Assembly (NCBI GenBank): GCA_003024785.1
Contig: PUQB01000574.1
Coordinates: 15,001-79,000, forward strand
Direction of reading: 5' to 3'
DNA length: 64,000 bases
Origin: Selaginella tamariscina
Lineage: Eukaryota > Streptophyta > Lycopodiopsida > Selaginellales > Selaginellaceae
This document shows positions 34,914 to 47,385 of the stretch, in pieces. The notes beneath the pieces are model-generated. The model was not told the origin of the DNA and ran no database searches. It worked only from the letters and a program-made list of their open reading frames with translations. Made by a program: the position numbers and the translations under genes. The first letter of the stretch is position 1. Every line of letters starts with the position of its first letter.

Positions 34914-36443
34914 TTAATTAAAACCCCTGAAGAAGTTTATCATGGAGGAGTTAACTTGCTGAGGAGAATCTTGCTGAACGAAATGGCCACCCGGTAAATG
35001 AATAACATCCGTCAGATTGGGCAGCAACTCTTTGATTTGACCACCGGACAAAACTCCTGTATCCCTGGTATTTTCATCATGTAATCGTCTCTCCCTATTA
35101 AAAATTTACACGGTGTACTAATTGGCATATTCCCACGGTGTCATTAACTCAAGGCACCTTCAACAACAAACCAAATATTATACTATATATATGTGTGTGT
35201 ACATGAGTTGTTACATACATGAGGACCAAATATATATAATAACCATATATGTGATGTATTTACTGAATAGTGTATACATGGCTTGTATGTGAGAGAGAGA
35301 GGCTTCTGATGCTTTATGCACAGTGTTTTATGTGTCTATTATACACACCTAAACACACACACACACACACTGTTGCGATAAGTAGCACAGAGAGGTGCTT
35401 CAAAACCACACTTTTTGAAAAGCTCTGTTTGTACACGTAGAAAATCGTGATGAAGCCAGCTCGGTGGAGGTTCAGAAGGCTTAACTATATCCATAATCTC
35501 CTCGTCTGGCTTTGCTATTTGTAACTCAGATCTTGCAAGTAGTGTGTATATCTTCTTTAACACAGTTTCTGTGTCAAACCTTGCAAAGTCTTTCTCAGCT
35601 CTCCCAGGCGCCTGAAAGTCATATACATAAATGTATTTAAACTTAATATAAAATAATTAACTCTCCTCTTCACACACACACACTCACAAGACAATGTAAG
35701 TTCATTTTTATTCAAGTACTACCTAGTTAATTGTATGTAGTGTTAAACTAATGTGAGTTTTATATAAACTGTACACTCTAAAATGTATGTGTTGACTTAA
35801 CTGCAAAACGTAATGTATAGAATCCTTCGTCTAGAGGTCCTTTAATACTCTGTGGGAAAAAAGGAGCTCCTACGTGATGTGCCCTCTAACAAGATCCGGT
35901 CTTGTTAAACAAAGGATCCATCCCAAAATCCGCCAGCATCGTGTGATGCAATAAATACCTGTACACACACAAAAAACACTCAACACATACACATGGCATG
36001 TGTATATTATATAGTTTGCTAGAACAAGAGAATTTCTTAGTGTAAACTGTTTTCCATTTGAGGTGTTTATAAACTGTTATAAACACACACACTGACCGGG
36101 TCGCCACCAAGTGCATAAATGAGAGCAACTATATCGCCAACCATGTCGAGAGGGCTTAGATTAAACTGACCACTTAAATCCTTTGGGCATTCCGTTAAAC
36201 CAAAACCTCGCATATCCGGGGCAATTGCATGGTATCCTTCATCTGCAAGTCTTTAAGTTGACTTGTCCAGGAATACCATGTCTCGGGAAACCATGTAGTA
36301 ATATAACCTTTGGACCTGTATAAACCATATATGTAATTAATTATCTATTTATATAAACTTGAGGAATTACCTGATCCCATTTGTGCGATATGCATTTTGA
36401 TGCCATTTACATCTAACGTACTATTTGTAACATGCTCCGCCAT
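34914..36443 (-). pseudogene. Soluble epoxide hydrolase-like, copy 4
   Basis: Exons run 36443-36371 (MAEHVTNSTLDVNGIKMHIA), 36315-36097, 35958-35802, 35611-35371 and 35157-34914. Exon 5 is long enough to give GGHFVQQDSPQQVNSSMINF and a TAA stop, so the catalytic His region is kept. Exon 4 begins APGRAEKDF and includes LARSELQIAKPDEEI. Lesions: the exon 4 donor is overrun by (AC)n. Frame slips occur at 36,283 (AAA for AAAA), near 36,250, in the nucleophile exon (CCCAAAATCC for CCCAAAAATCC) and at 35,130. All are one- or two-base changes. It has the conserved G-box at 36,487. Confidence 0.8.
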
Positions 36444-36499
36444 AGCTACTCTTAGTCTTAACTCTTTGCAATATATATGTATGAAGCCACGTGGTGCTT

Positions 36500-38480
36500 T
36501 CTTCTTATATGTTAGTGGCTGCCACACGACTCTCTAGTCTAATTAACATAGTGGGGATTTAAAACAATATTAATATATTTTGATTCCTTTAACTTTTAGA
36601 CGTGGGCTTTCAACGATTAAATACGTCGTATATAGAAATAAACGATTTCTATTTGTCATATGTAAAATATAATATTAATTCTACGATGTTGATTTTGTAA
36701 GAAATAAAATTAATATATTTTGATTTTATAACCGTTTTTACATCAATTAGATGTGACTTTTAAGAAATAATATTAATATATTTTGATTTTATAACTATTT
36801 CTACATATACATTTCAATATAAAAAGAGAGTGTATCTTTTTTATTTTTAAATTATATATTCTTAATTTTAAGTATTAAATTATATATATATTACATTATA
36901 TTAAATTACATTGGTGAATTTTTAATTATAAATTTAAATATTCTCATTTTCATTTTAAAATCAACAATGGGAATTTTATATTCAAATATAAATGCCAATG
37001 ATAATATAAATATTAAAATTTATAAATTTACATTTTGAAATTGATGTCATAATCAATTAAATGGTGTTTTCTTCATATGTGATGTTTTGTCTTTTAATAT
37101 TGTTTTAGTGATATAGTATTTTATTGATCACACTGAGAATGACTAATGCACGCATGGGTCCGTACATGTGTTACACGCCAGGATCATGTGACTATATAGA
37201 ATTCATAAGGAATATTCTTTTGGGAATCCTTGGTGTTGAGGATTTTTTAAAAGTCGCTTGGTAATTGGAACACAAGCAGAACTTAATTATTTTTTTGAAT
37301 ATCAATCACAATAAACCAAGAAGGGGCCAAATGGAGCATCTTTTTTTTTTTTTTTCCTCCTTAACACTAAGCTTTATGTTAGCCGTTAATTATTTATTGA
37401 AGAAAATTCAAAAATAATGAACACAATTCACCCTAGTAGTTGCTCTAAATAAATTTGCATTAACTTCGTATTTTAAAGTACCAACATGTGGATGAATATG
37501 TTTCTATTAGGATCCATGAATAATATGTAAACGAACACATGATACATATAAATGCATAGTGTGTAATTGCGATTGGGGTATTTTTTACTTTAAAACTTGT
37601 TGCACGAACAATTTGGGTACTAGGAAATTGCATATTCCATGTAAATCCTTGTCATTATAAGACAAATAAAAATACATGCTCCAATGGTCCTTTTACCTGT
37701 GACTAAAATCTCATCTTTTAGCAAATTATTAGACACAATTTTCTTATTTGCCTTATTTAACATTTTTCACTTATTTATAATTTGTTTAGTTTCTATTGTT
37801 GTTGGGACATCTCTAGAGGGGTGTAGTTGAAATGTTAAACTTAGTCCTTCTAGGTGTGGTCTTTGTGGGTGTTTGAGAAGAGAAACCAATGACCATACAA
37901 AAATTCAATTTCCTTGTGTTAAATTATCCCTTCTGCAACTTACTAAGGGTCAAGTAAATGCTTAGGAAATAAAAGCAAAACTTAAGAAGCCTTCCAACTA
38001 TAAATATTAATGCAATTTTCAAAATAATCCTTGGTGCCAATATAATGCCAGGAATAATTAAGGAATTAATGGCCTAAGAGCCACAAGACAATGGTGATAC
38101 ATGGTTTTGTCTTAGCTTGTGATTGTTAAATAATATTTTAGGTTTATGCAAGCAAGATGTTTTCCACACTAACTAATTCGAACTACACCAATGAAATTTT
38201 TTTCACTTAGATTCATTATTTCTATTCCAGATGTGGCCCTTATCTTTTTGCCTCATGCCATCAATGGTTTGTGTACCTGCATGTGATAAAGTTCAACACT
38301 TGTATGTAAATGGAACTTCTTCCATAAGCATCACTGACAAATGCTAAGTGGTGGTTGCCTTGTTGTCTGATTCTTCTTAGGTAATTGGTCATATATTGAA
38401 TGTTCCCTATACAAGCTCATCATTCTTGCATAAAGTTATCTAGAAACACAGCAATTGATTGAAAGATGGGCTATTTATGA
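36500..38480. other. AT-rich module spacer
   Basis: No gene is seen. It contains a left end of the inverted-repeat-bounded candidate element at 37,235 (TTGAGGATTTTTTAAAAGTC), whose right part is deleted here relative to module 5. Confidence 0.55.
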
Positions 38481-38499
38481 TTTTGTAGTGCTCACCTTT

Positions 38500-38720
38500 A
38501 GCATTCTAAAAATTTGTAGGCTACTCTAATTTTCCTAATGTGGTATCCAGGTCAATGACTTCATTCCATGCCACAAAAAACTTGCACCAAGAGATGGATC
38601 TAGAATGTATACTTTGGATCAAAAGAATATAGATATGGAATGAAGAAGAGATTCATTAATAAATCATATTATCGGGAAAAATTCTTAGTAAAAATACTTA
38701 TGTAAACCATGAGAAATGAA
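38500..38720 (+). pseudogene. Unrecognised coding relic (copy A)
   Basis: Preceded by an acceptor-like tract. It reads RDGSRMYTLDQKN and further on KKRFINK and KNTYVNHE, with frame breaks. The second copy at 49,011-49,193 is open (60 residues). I do not recognise the family. Confidence 0.3.
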
Positions 38721-39059
38721 TAGAAATGAATGATATGGAAAAAAAGAAGATCTATTACCTAAAAATTGACAGTAAATTTACATGCCAAAAAAGACATTAT
38801 CGTATCAATTATTTTTTATTAAATATGTGTTAGAAAAATTTTGGTTTGTCGTAAAATTAAAATGTTGCAGGCAATTAATATCAAATTAATTAATTTCTTT
38901 ACTTTAACTAGAATTTGTATTAAAGACCTTTAGTTAATTTGTTTGTTCAACCAAAATAATTGATTAATAAAATAATTTTGTTTACTATTAAACATGAATA
39001 TATTTGTCAACTTTATAGTTAAAAGAGACATGACAATTAGTGCTGATACAATCATGGCG

Positions 39060-40380
39060 TCATTGACCAGACATGCAAAATGACGTGGGTATGAATGAAA
39101 AGACCATTGCAGCTAGGGTTTTCAAGATTTAAGGTTATAGGTGGCTAGGGTTCCACACTCTTTCTCTCATTGCTTCTACCTATGAATTCCTTCAACAATT
39201 TCACACTCATTCTCTCATTTCTTCAACCCATTTTTCTAAGCTTTGCTTCTACAGCTCGCTTCAACAATTCTTTCTACATTCAATTTGTTCTACCATTGAT
39301 TTTAATTTTGATTTTCTTGATTTTATGGAATTTCTTCAATTCCCCAACTAACAGCTGGAAAATCTACCTTTTTTTCATATACATATAGGATTTCTACTCC
39401 CAAACAAAATAGCTAGATCTCCAGGTATTTTCTCTTGCAATATGTCTTGTCTTATGTTTCTTTGCAATAGAGGTTAGAGGTGTTTTGTGTTTACATGTTC
39501 TCTCGTACCATAGTGGAGGTGTACATCTCCTACGACGAACAAGTCTAGTAGGCAAGCAAGAATGGCCGCCTCTTCGTTGTAGTCAAGCCCTTCACTCCAG
39601 TCAAGCATGTGGTATTTTTGCAGTCGGGCCTTCAAAGGTGATGCCTGAACTTGCTCCATCTGTAGATCCATCCAAGGGCTACCAAGGGCTTTGCAATGAG
39701 ACCAAAAGTATTAGAAACAAAGCATGGGACGAAGAGATATCACAGAAATCGTTACGGGCCGTTCACTTATCTTAATTATGTTGTTTATGCAGCTGTGAAG
39801 GTTTTAGGGAATATTAGTCGAAGGAAAGGATTAAACAAAGATTGGGAAACACAATCCAGTAGATCCATCCAAAAGTATCCGGAATAAGACCAAAACCATT
39901 AAAAACGAAGCTCGGGACGGAGAGGTACCACGAAAACCGTTAGGAGCCATTCATTTCGTTAATTACGCTGTTTAAGCAGCTGTGAAGGTTTTAGGGAATA
40001 TTAGTTGGCGGAACAAACAAAATGAAGATTGGACAACATGGTCCTGTAGCTCCGGCTGAGGGCTTTACAACGAGACCAAAACCATTAGAAACAAAGCTTG
40101 GACGGAAATGTACCACAAGCTGTTCATTTCGTTAATTATACTGTTTAAGCAGTCATGAAGGTGTTAGGGAATATTAGCCGAGGAACGATTAAAACAAAGA
40201 TCGGATGGCATGGTCTTGTAGATCTAGCTGAGGACTCCATAACTAGACCAAAACCATTAGAAATGGACCTCAAGACAGAGAGGTACCGCATCATTCAAGT
40301 ACCTGCTATTGTAACTTGCCTTCATCAAAGTAACTATGGCATGATGGTTATAGCTCCTATTTATTTTGATTAATCAATTT
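39060..40380 (+). repeat. Leader-like sequence and about 180-bp tandem repeats (copy A)
   Basis: A CAGCTAGGGTTTTC-type plant leader (39,111 onward) is followed by a short region that is open on both strands. Four diverged repeats of about 175-188 bp follow, marked by GAGACCAAAACCATTAGAAA (39,701, 39,889, 40,075, 40,248) and AAGGTTTTAGGGAATATTAG. I see no conserved protein; the open frames differ in the two duplicate copies. Confidence 0.6.
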
Positions 40381-40739
40381 AACCTATCTCATTTTAATTA
40401 AAAAATAGTGATTAATTTGATTAAACAAATAAAATACATGATCAAAATCTTTTAAACTACAAATATTTTTATAAATAATAGATGAGTTAACGAAAAGGCA
40501 CATTTGATGGTCAATAATATGTCATTTAAAGCCATGGAATTCTTTGTTGTGCTAGTATATTTGTTAATACGCAAAATTGTTGAAAGTGTGAAATCAAAAC
40601 AACGCGATTTTATCGTTTGAACCCTAAACCCTTGGTTTTGCCCAGGATGTGTTTGTTTGCTCTGTGTACATTCAGCATTTTCATTCTAGTTGTATCTACA
40701 ATTCTACTGCATAAAAGTTTTATTGTTCATCCTCGTGCC

Positions 40740-41120
40740 GTAGTTTGGAAGTCCAATCAATAGAAATCCTTGGCTTAGAGCATGAGGTTGGAGAAAACCT
40801 TACGTTCGTGCTAGTGAATGGTGGTGAGAATATAGGAAAAGCATCCGACATACTTTTGAGTAGATTCGTTCCAATTCAAGACGTTTAGATGAAAACCGAG
40901 TACATTAAGGAGCATGGTTCATGTGAACTTTAGGAGGTTTGTTACTTTCATTGCTATCGATAACAATGTGGTCACCTGTGCTACTACTATAAAACTTCAC
41001 AAGACATATGCGGAGGTGCCGTTTGTTGCAACTAACGCAAAGGAATGTACATGTGTAGAAGGTTAGTGGAAACATTAGAGCAAGTCTCGTAGAAGCTAGG
41101 TATGGAAAAGATCATCCTCC
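40740..41120 (+). pseudogene. Unrecognised coding relic (copy A)
   Basis: One frame reads GLEHEVGENLTFVLVNGGEN then KASDILLSRFVPIQD. After a stop another reads RFVTFIAIDNNVVTC and LHKTYAEVPFVATN. The duplicate at 51,240-51,640 has the same interruptions, so decay preceded duplication. Family not recognised. Confidence 0.3.
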
Positions 41121-41740
41121 TCTCATGTCTGAAAACTGAGACAATGTGGAGATGAGCGTTTAGGTTCCAAACCTTGTCCTTGTTTGGTAGTTGGAGGGTG
41201 AAGGCAGTTGAGCTAGTATTGTTTTATCTGAAAGGATGAAGACTACTAGAGAAGAATTTGATTGATAAGAAGCAAAAGTGATAATGATGATGACGATGGT
41301 TATAATGACTTAAAAATGCAAAATACTCTTTGAAGGCATCTGCAAGAAAGTGAGACTACCAATGAAACATTTGCCGCCACCACCTTGGATGGGCCAAGTT
41401 TTTAAATTTTCATCCTGATTATTAATATTTAAAGTTACAATGATTTTTTGATAATTTAATGAAATAGTATTGATAATTGATAAAACATACTTAGATACAT
41501 TAATAAAATACATTAGGAATCTTACTTTAGATGAGATAACAATTGGTGTAGAGTTTGTATAGAAATTATAATCATGGAGAATGGTATGAAGTGGAAATGT
41601 GACAAGGGTTGTTGTGAAGATACACATGTGATTAATGGGAAAAAGAAACGTCTATGCATGATAGCAAAGCAGACCTGGGCTACAAGTATTGGTCCATTGA
41701 CACATTTTTCATAATATTTATGTATAACACACATAAATAT

Positions 41741-42690
41741 TATGAAAAATATAAATAGTTTGATATTAATCATCTATAATAAGTAGAATTCTAACGTGCT
41801 CTGATAACCTTAAGTATTATATTTATACAAAGAGATTCAAATATTCATATATAATATTTTAAATTACAAGTTACATATTAAATTATATCAAGGTTTTGCT
41901 ATTATAGGTGTGTACATAATTGAAATATCAGCGTGTGTACACTCAGACACATACATATATACCGAACACCTATAAATGCATATATATGATAAATGCAAAT
42001 ATATATTTGTTTTATCAAAGGTTATTATATGCTGTTTATGTTTAACTCATGATTCTAGTGACTATATTGTTTATTCTTACTAAACGTTTATGAATTTAAA
42101 CTTTGCATTCAGAAATAAATTAATATTAAATTTTTGAATTAGATAAAATAAGATCATAAAAAAATTTAAAGGTAAAAAATTTAATATATGCATATATATA
42201 AATTACAATTCGCAAATGTACTCCTATATATAAATATTTGTGAAATAAAAAACTTATTGATATATTAAATTAAGAGTTTATTAATTTTCTATATTATTCT
42301 AAATTAACATATATATTATTATCTCAAATAATAATTGTATAGAATTAATTTTTGATGTTGATTTCATAAAATTAGAGCTTTTTAAAGTATTTAATTTCTT
42401 AAAATTTAATTCAGTATGTTCATTGTTTAAATTATGAAAATAACTTATTTTTATGACCAAAAAAATTATAAATGTTTTTTGTTTTTTTAAACTGCGAATA
42501 TTGTTTATTTGCTTTAACCAACTTGTATTTGTTAACTGGTAGCATTTTGGCTCATTTTAAGTATTGCATCTCTCTCTCACACACACATCTCCAACGTGAA
42601 AGAGCCAGTAAAATTATGCTTCTCCAGGTAGATTGTTTTCTTAGATTAGCATTAAGACCTTGTTAGTCTTTACTGTTATTATAATATATC

Positions 42691-42725
<35 letters not shown>

Positions 42726-43060
42726 AGTTGGTTTATGTATTATATTTATGGTTTAATTGTTTCTAAATTAAAAACTGAACAAAGTAAGAAAGTGAAAACA
42801 GCTTCAAAATAACTTGCTTTTGTTTTTAATGATATCTGTGATATTTGATTATGTAAAACTGAGCCATGTAATATATAATCTACTCAACTTTGGAATAGTT
42901 TTTTTTAACGTTTGTAAGTATGTCGTATTATACTTGACACATTAAAGTAATAAATAAATTACTTTAATAAATAAACTAGGAATGAAGCATATTAAAATAA
43001 ATAAATAAGTAATAATATTATAAATGATAAACTATTAATAAATTATAAATGATATAAAAT
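41741..43060. other. Junction spacer between modules 4 and 5
   Basis: No gene is seen. 41,820-42,330 is homologous to 13,790-14,290 (the start of module 3) but then diverges before the U6-like gene, so this is an orphan module start. A (TG)14 run is at 42,694-42,723. Confidence 0.55.
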
Positions 43061-43192
43061 TTATGTAGACAAGAACATAGTATCTATGTACACCACATAC
43101 ATGGTTGGATGCATTATCATACGTAGGTATGCATGTCTATTTATTATATGGTCGATATACATTCAAGGTGCCTTATAATATACATATTGCTA

Positions 43193-43236
<44 letters not shown>

Positions 43237-44049
43237 CATATTTTATAAAGTTTAAGAATTCCTCTGTAAACAACATATATATATAGTGTGTGTGCCCGTG
43301 GATGCATGCGTCTGTATGAGTTCCGCATCACAGAGATTTATAACGGAAATATGTGTTTAGTCTTAAAATGCATAGTAGTAAAATTGAATAACCAATTTTA
43401 TAAGTTAACATATCGAATTCAAAGTAATATTTTAATAACTGGCCACAACAATTTCTTTTATATTTAAAAGTGAAACTTAGATTTAATTTTGAAGTTAAAT
43501 GCTAATGCTGATCATGTTTTTATTAAACCGTTTATTGACCACCAGAAACAATATAATACCATAATTTTTCAATGTGTTAATGTGTTTATAATAACTTTAT
43601 ATGGTATTTACATGCTGTTAATGTGTGTGTATGACATATACAATCATACACACACACACAGGTTGGTCTAAGCAGTTCTTGTTTTATTACAATCTGTAGA
43701 AGCTGTGTCAGCTTCCGTTTGAAAACGTATATACATATACATGTATATATATGGTGCACGTGTATGTTGTATTCTGAATATTATATATCTTTTTACATCT
43801 CTTAATGTGTAGTCTCTAGTACATACCTATATTAATAAGAATGAATGATCAAGTGCTAAAACAAATTTGTTAATAAAATTCAAAACAATGTTTATTTGCT
43901 TGTTAAACTTTAAACCTTCGTTCTTAACCATATTATTCTAATAGAGAATATTATAAGAGTATTTAAACCACTGAAATATATAAATAAATGAGGTTGTATA
44001 CATCAGAAGTATTATAATAATAATATTATATTGTTTCTATGGTCAATAA

Positions 44050-44130
44050 TAAACTGTTAATTCATGATATAACTATGTATGCATACACATAATTATAATA
44101 TAACTATGTATGCATACACATAGTTATAAA
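44050..44130. repeat. Near-palindrome ATAACTATGTATGCATAC
   Basis: Two direct copies of ATAACTATGTATGCATACAC, the second followed by its own inverted half (ATAGTTAT), could form a cruciform. It is present only in module 5. Confidence 0.7.
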
Positions 44131-44166
44131 AGATATTATTGATATCCAATTAATTTGTGATCATCG

Positions 44167-44352
44167 TTAGCATTAGAATATTATGTTTATAGAATTGGTT
44201 ATATATATATATATGTGTTAGCAATTAGAATATTATGTTTATAGAATTGGTTATATATATATATGTGTGCATTATGTTTATAGAATTGGTTATATATATA
44301 TATGTGTTAGCATTAGAATATTATGTTTATAGAATTGGTTATATATATATAT
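44167..44352. repeat. About 50-bp tandem repeat downstream of U6-like gene
   Basis: The unit TTAGCATTAGAATATTATGT-TTATAGAATTGGTTATATATATA occurs about four times here but once in module 4 (33,757 onward). This is a recent local expansion. Confidence 0.85.
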
Positions 44353-44360
44353 GTGTGTGC

Positions 44361-44460
44361 ATTTGAACCATTTCTTAATTTGTGCGTGTCATGCTTGTGC
44401 AGGGGCCATGCTAATCTTCTTTGTATCGGTTCCAATTTTATCAACTGTCTCCAAAGAGAC
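44361..44460 (-). ncRNA. U6 snRNA-like gene, copy in module 5
   Basis: 5' hairpin GTCTC-TTTG-GAGAC, GATAAAATTGGAACCGATAC, AGC triad in AGATTAGCATGG and full internal stem-loop GGCCCCTGCACAAGCATG. The catalytic ACAGAGA box reads ACAAAGA, as in module 4, and no T-run terminator remains (ends GGTTCAAATGCACACA). USE-like ATCCCACATGC is at 44,516-44,526 and TATA at 44,484-44,491, with a 24-base spacer. This is the best-preserved U6 body of the four, but it probably cannot pair correctly with 5' splice sites. Confidence 0.8.
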
Positions 44461-44603
44461 ATTAATCAATTTCCAGACCTTGCTATATAAAGAATATAGC
44501 TGAGGCCAATCTCATGCATGTGGGATTATTGGCGTGACACGTGGCGGCCTCCCAGTATATTGAAGGTTTAGGGTTCTTCGTCTGAGGCGCCTTCGCATGC
44601 GAA

Positions 44604-44838
44604 ATGTTGTCCGGTAAGGACAATCCACATTCTTCTCTCCCAGAAGATCCAGAAGAAGAAGCAAGGAGAAGGCGGATTATACACCGGCTTCCAAGACAGA
44701 TGCAGATTCTACACCAGCATTCAAGAGGCGCAAGTCAGAATGCAGGTTCAAGCGGGAAATCCGCAGTTTCAATCAAGAAATCAAGTAAGAAATGTGAGTT
44801 TTCAAGCAACAACTGTGCGGATTCAAGCAGAAGTTTTT
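44604..44838 (+). pseudogene. F-box protein, copy 5 (leader only)
   Basis: Matches the basic leader of copy 4 (KKSSKKCEFSSNNCADSSR is readable) up to GCAGAAG. It then jumps to sequence equivalent to 34,700 in module 4, so the whole F-box and about 417 bp are deleted. The start region reads ATGTTGTCCGG for ATGTGGTCCGG (W to L). Confidence 0.7.
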
Positions 44839-45036
44839 GAGACTCTGTATATCAACATATACTTGTGTGAGATATATATATAATATGTGTACTCAGTAAC
44901 TCAAATGGTTATCAACACTCTTAAGTTATCAGAAGTGCATGTCTCTATTTTCTTTTCCTTAATAATATCATATATTTTACCAAAATGAGTCAAATATCTA
45001 TGTTTAAAATCTACAATTAACAAAGTCATACTGGTT

Positions 45037-46598
45037 TTAATTAAAACACCTGAAGAAGTTTATCATGGAGGAGTTAACTTGCTGAGGAGAATCTTGCTGA
45101 ACGAAATGGCCACCCGGTAAATAAATAACATCCGTCAGATTGGGCAACAACTCTTTGATTTCACCACCGGACAAAAACTCCTGTATCCCTGGTATTTTCA
45201 TCATCTAATCATCTCTCCCTATTAAAAATTTACACGGTGTACTAATTGGCATATTCATCCACGGTGTCATTAACTCAAGGCACCTTCAACAACAAACCAA
45301 ATATTATACTATATATATGTGTGTGTACATGAGTTGCTACATACATGGGGAACAAATATATATAATAAACCATATATGTATTTACTGAATAGTGTATACG
45401 TGGCTTAAGTGTGTATGTGAGAGAGAGAGGCTTCTGATGCTTTATGCACATACATATGTCTGTGTTTTATGTGTCTATCATACACACCTAAACAACACAC
45501 ACAACACACACACACCTGTTGCGATAAGTAGCACAGAGAGGTGCTTCAAAACCACACTTTTTGAAAAGCTCTGTTTGTACACGTAGAAAATCGTGATGAA
45601 GCCAGCTCGGTGGAGGTTCAGAAGGCTTAACTATATCCATAATCTCCTCGTTTGGCTTTGCTATTTGTAACTCAGATCTTGCATGTAGTGTGTATATCTT
45701 CTTTAACACAGTCCTGTGTCAAACCTTGCAAAGTCTTTCTCAGCTCTCCCAGGCGCCTGAAAGTCATATACATAAATGTATTTAAACTTAATATAAAATA
45801 ATTAACTCTCTCTATCACACACACACACTCACAAGACAATGTAAGTTCATTTTATTCAAGTACTACCTAATTAATTGTATGTAGTGTTAAACTAATGTGA
45901 GTTTTATATAAACTGTACACTCTAAAATGTATGTGTTGACTTAACTGCAAAACGTAATGTATAGAATCCTTCGTCTAGAGGTCCTTTAATACTCTGTGGG
46001 AAAAAAGGAGCTCCTACCGTGATGTGCCCTCTAACAAGATCCGGTCTTGTTAAACAAAGGATCCATCCCAAAAATCCGTCAGCATCGTGTGATGCAATAA
46101 ATACCTGTACACACACAAAAACACACTCAACACATACACATGGCATGTGTATATTATATATAATTTGCTAGAACAAGAGAATTTCTTAGTGTAAAACTGT
46201 TTTCCATTTGAGGTGTTTATAAACTGTTATAAACACACACACTGACCGGGTCGCCACCAAGTGCATAAATGAGAGCAACTATATCGCCAACCATGTCGAG
46301 AGGGCTTAGATTAAACTGACCACTTAAATCCTTTGGGCATTCCGTTAAACCAAAACCTCGCATATCCGGGGCAATTGCATGGTATCCTTCATCTGCAAGT
46401 CCTTTAAGTTGACTTGTCCAGGAATACCATGTCTCGGGAAAACCATGTAGTAATATAACCTTTGGACCTGTATAAACCATATATTAATTAATTATCTATT
46501 TAATATATAAAACTTGAGGAATTACCTGATCCCATTTGTGCGATATGCATTTTGATGCCATTTACATCTAACGTACTATTTGTAACATGCTCCGCCAT
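45037..46598 (-). pseudogene. Soluble epoxide hydrolase-like, copy 5 (least damaged)
   Basis: Exons run 46598-46526, 46467-46247, 46104-45946, 45756-45516 and 45283-45037, all with GT-AG borders. Exons 1-3 are fully open: [12 protein letters not shown] (oxyanion HGxP), [12 protein letters not shown], then nucleophile block SHDADGFLGW and CLTRPDLVRGH. Exon 5 gives the charge-relay Asp in FLIGRD, the base His in PGGHFVQQDSPQQ and a TAA stop at 45,037. Two defects remain: one missing T in exon 4 (near 45,711) and a TAG at 45,205-45,207 where other copies have TAC (Tyr). HDADG replaces the HDAGG of other copies and the canonical HDWG. A cytosolic or peroxisomal epoxide hydrolase role would be expected for an intact relative. 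Confidence 0.8.
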
Positions 46599-46643
46599 AG
46601 CTACTCTTAGTTTTAAAACTCTTTGCAATATATCTGTATGAAG

Positions 46644-46651
46644 CCACGTGG
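46644..46651. promoter_or_regulatory. Conserved CCACGTGG G-box upstream of EH copy 5
   Basis: Palindromic G-box 46 bases upstream of the ATG at 46,598. It is equivalent to 36,487-36,494 in copy 4. Confidence 0.5.
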
Positions 46652-47385
46652 TGCTTTCTTCTATATGTTAGTGGCTGCCACACGACTCTCTAGTCTAATT
46701 AACATAGTGGGGATTTAAAACAATATTAATATATTTTGATTCCTTTAACTTTTAGACGTGGGCTTTCAACGATTAAATACGTCGTATATAAGAAATAAAC
46801 GATTTCTATTTCATATGTAAAATATAATATTAATTCTACGATGTTGATTTTGTAAGAAATAAAATTAATATATTTTGATTTTATATACCGTTTTTACATC
46901 AATTAGATGTGACTTTTAAGAAATAATATTAATATATTTTGATTTATAACTATTTCTACATATACAATTTCAATATAAAAAGAGAGTGTATCTTTTTTAT
47001 TTTTAAATTATATATTCTTAATTTTAAGTATTAAAATTTATATATAGTACATTATATTAAAATTACATTGGTGAATTTTTAATTATAAATTTAAATATTC
47101 TCATTTTCATTTTAAAATCAACAATGGGAATTTTATTTCAAATATAAATGCCAATGATAATATAAATATTAAAATTTATAAATTTACATTTTGAAATTGA
47201 TGTCATAATCAATTAAATGGTGTTTTCTTCATCTGTGATGTTTTGTCTTTTAATATTGTTTAGTGATATAGTATTTTATTGATCACACTGAGAATGACTA
47301 ATGCACGCATGGGTCCGTACATGTGTTAGCCAGATCATGTGACTATATAGAATTCATGAGGAATATTCTTTTGGAATCCTTGGTG

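Larger units (their letters stand above)
32740..41740. repeat. Segmental duplication, module 4
   Basis: Direct repeat of 43,060-52,190 (offset about 10.3 kb) in the same order: AT/GT microsatellite, U6-like, F-box, EH, long spacer, 180-bp tandem repeats and coding relics. The copies are very similar, differing mostly by single-base indels in homopolymers, microsatellite length and a few larger deletions. This is therefore the younger of the two duplications. Confidence 0.9.

Noticed and set aside
39474-39671. 65-residue minus-strand protein (also at 49,856-50,200)
   Set aside because: The plus strand is open over the same stretch, the two copies differ in frame length, and no family is recognised. 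It is left inside the repeat feature.
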